Origin: Unio delphinus
Lineage: Eukaryota; Mollusca; Bivalvia; Unionida; Unionidae
NCBI GenBank assembly: GCA_029339505.1
Contig: JAQISU010000097.1
Location: 5,117,001-5,181,000 of the forward strand
Reading direction: 5' to 3'
Length of the DNA stretch: 64,000 nucleotides
A program made the translations under genes and the position numbers. Shown here piece after piece: positions 63,061-64,000 of the stretch (the stretch's first letter is position 1; each line of letters begins with the position of its first letter). Under the pieces are notes generated by a model that did no database searches, was not told the DNA's origin, and was given only the letters and a program-made list of their open reading frames with translations.

Positions 63061-63995
63061 ATATTCTATGGCAACAACATGATTTTCAGGTTAGAAGTCT
63101 TAGTGTCAAACCCCGTGTGAAATGATTATCCATCCATTCAGGTGGGTAATGACAAAGATTTTTAAGATAGCCATATTGGATGTCAAGCTGATGCCATTTC
63201 TATTTAGTATCCACAAGATATTATAAGAAGCAAGTTGGTGAAAACCCTATGGTGATATAGCCATCCATTTGGAAGGAGTAGATATATTAACATTTTCAAG
63301 ATTGGCAGCATGGTGGCTATACTGAGGGTTAGTCATTTTCATTAAAGAATAACCAGACTCCATATTTATCGTGAAAACCGCAAGTCAAAATGAATTTGAT
63401 TAAACAGGATTTTCACGATCACCACTTTGAGATCAGCAGATTTGAATTCAGTATCAACAAAATATTATAAGAAATCTGAAAGAACATGCTGATTGAAATT
63501 CAGGAGAAGCATTGATAACATGATAGCCATTTCGGCAGCCATTTCATACATCAGACTGGCACCATTTTAATTTATGAATAACCAGACATCCCAAGTCTTT
63601 TGTTGAAACCCCATGTTGATAGGACTTTTCAATCAGGAGTAGTGATTCATGTTGATAGGACTTTTCAATCAGGAGTAGTGATTCATGTTGATAGGACTTT
63701 TCAATCAGGAGTAGTGATTCATGTCAATAGGACTTTTCAATCAGGAGGAGTCATGTCAATAGGACTTTTCAATCAGGAGTAGTGATTCATGTCAATAGGA
63801 CTTTTCAATCAGAAGTAGTGATTCATGTCAATAGGACTTTTCAATCAGGAGTAGTGATTCATGTCAATAGGACTTTTCAATCAGGAGGAGTGATTCATGT
63901 CAATAGGAGTTTTCAATCAGGAGGAGTAGTGATAAAACATTTTCAAGACAAACTCAGTATGATATACATATTGGATATGAGATCCATTTTCACTG
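63061..63995. repeat. Dispersed repeat family C with an internal 36-bp expansion
   Basis: Family phrases ATAGCCATATTGGATGTCAA, GGTGAAAACCCTATGGTGAT and AGGAGTAG recur. At 63608-63935 a 36-bp piece of the unit (ATAGGACTTTTCAATCAGGA) is tandemly amplified about 9 times, with TGTTGATAGG then TGTCAATAGG types. Confidence 0.7.
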
Positions 63996-64000
63996 AAGAT

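Noticed and set aside
49351..64000. Further upstream exons of the PKD1-like gene
   Set aside because: No minus-strand stretch combined an acceptor, donor and recognisable polycystin or REJ-like peptide, so none is claimed.

Overview
The window looks like nuclear DNA of an invertebrate animal, most likely a mollusc. It is AT-rich, has one multi-exon gene with long introns, carries tRNA-derived SINEs, DIRS, hAT and piggyBac fragments, and is crowded with minisatellites. No operon, CRISPR array or prokaryotic gene was seen. The mollusc assignment is an inference from repeat style and is not proven.

All convincing coding sequence belongs to ONE gene on the minus strand, a polycystin-1-like protein (PKD1/PKD1L family). 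I traced 30 exons from 49350 down to a stop codon at 691. All splice phases chain, giving 1544 residues plus a stop. In order the protein has: a GAIN-like region and GPS autoproteolysis motif with an intact HL/T site (about 49.3-38.7 kb); TM1 and a PLAT domain (37.3-34.5 kb); TM2-TM5 with a serine-rich cytosolic loop (32.8-21.2 kb); TM6 and the polycystin TOP domain (19.5-15.6 kb); S2-S6 with the pore (15.6-5.7 kb); and a cytosolic tail with coiled-coil character (5.5-0.7 kb). The N-terminal part of the gene must lie beyond 64000 or be unrecognised above 49.4 kb.

By hand tally some 18-19 kb, over a quarter of the window, is tandem repeat (units 14-87 bp). The largest is a 26-bp unit repeated about 90 times at 50.96-53.36 kb.

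The most unusual signal is that several arrays sit exactly ON splice junctions of this gene. Their units are copies of an exon end plus its 5' splice site (14.5, 16.1, 19.35, 25.3, 30.3, 35.3, 40.2-41.0 and 41.3-41.9 kb), or a whole 3' splice site (5.93-6.29 kb). The clearest case is a 64-bp unit (40.2-41.0 kb): each unit reads as a complete mini-intron from GTAAGT to TAGTAG, so most unit junctions are AG/GTAAGT.

Mobile DNA: a broken DIRS-like retroelement (8.6-12.9 kb) is split by a 940-bp hAT element with an 8-bp target duplication. There is also a decayed non-LTR retrotransposon (2.06-3.5 kb), a piggyBac-like remnant (16.9-17.3 kb), two SINE families, and a degenerate dispersed repeat family at 17.7, 22.8-23.7, 28.1-29.2 and 63.1-64.0 kb. 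Above 49.4 kb no exon was recognised and the sequence is mostly arrays.
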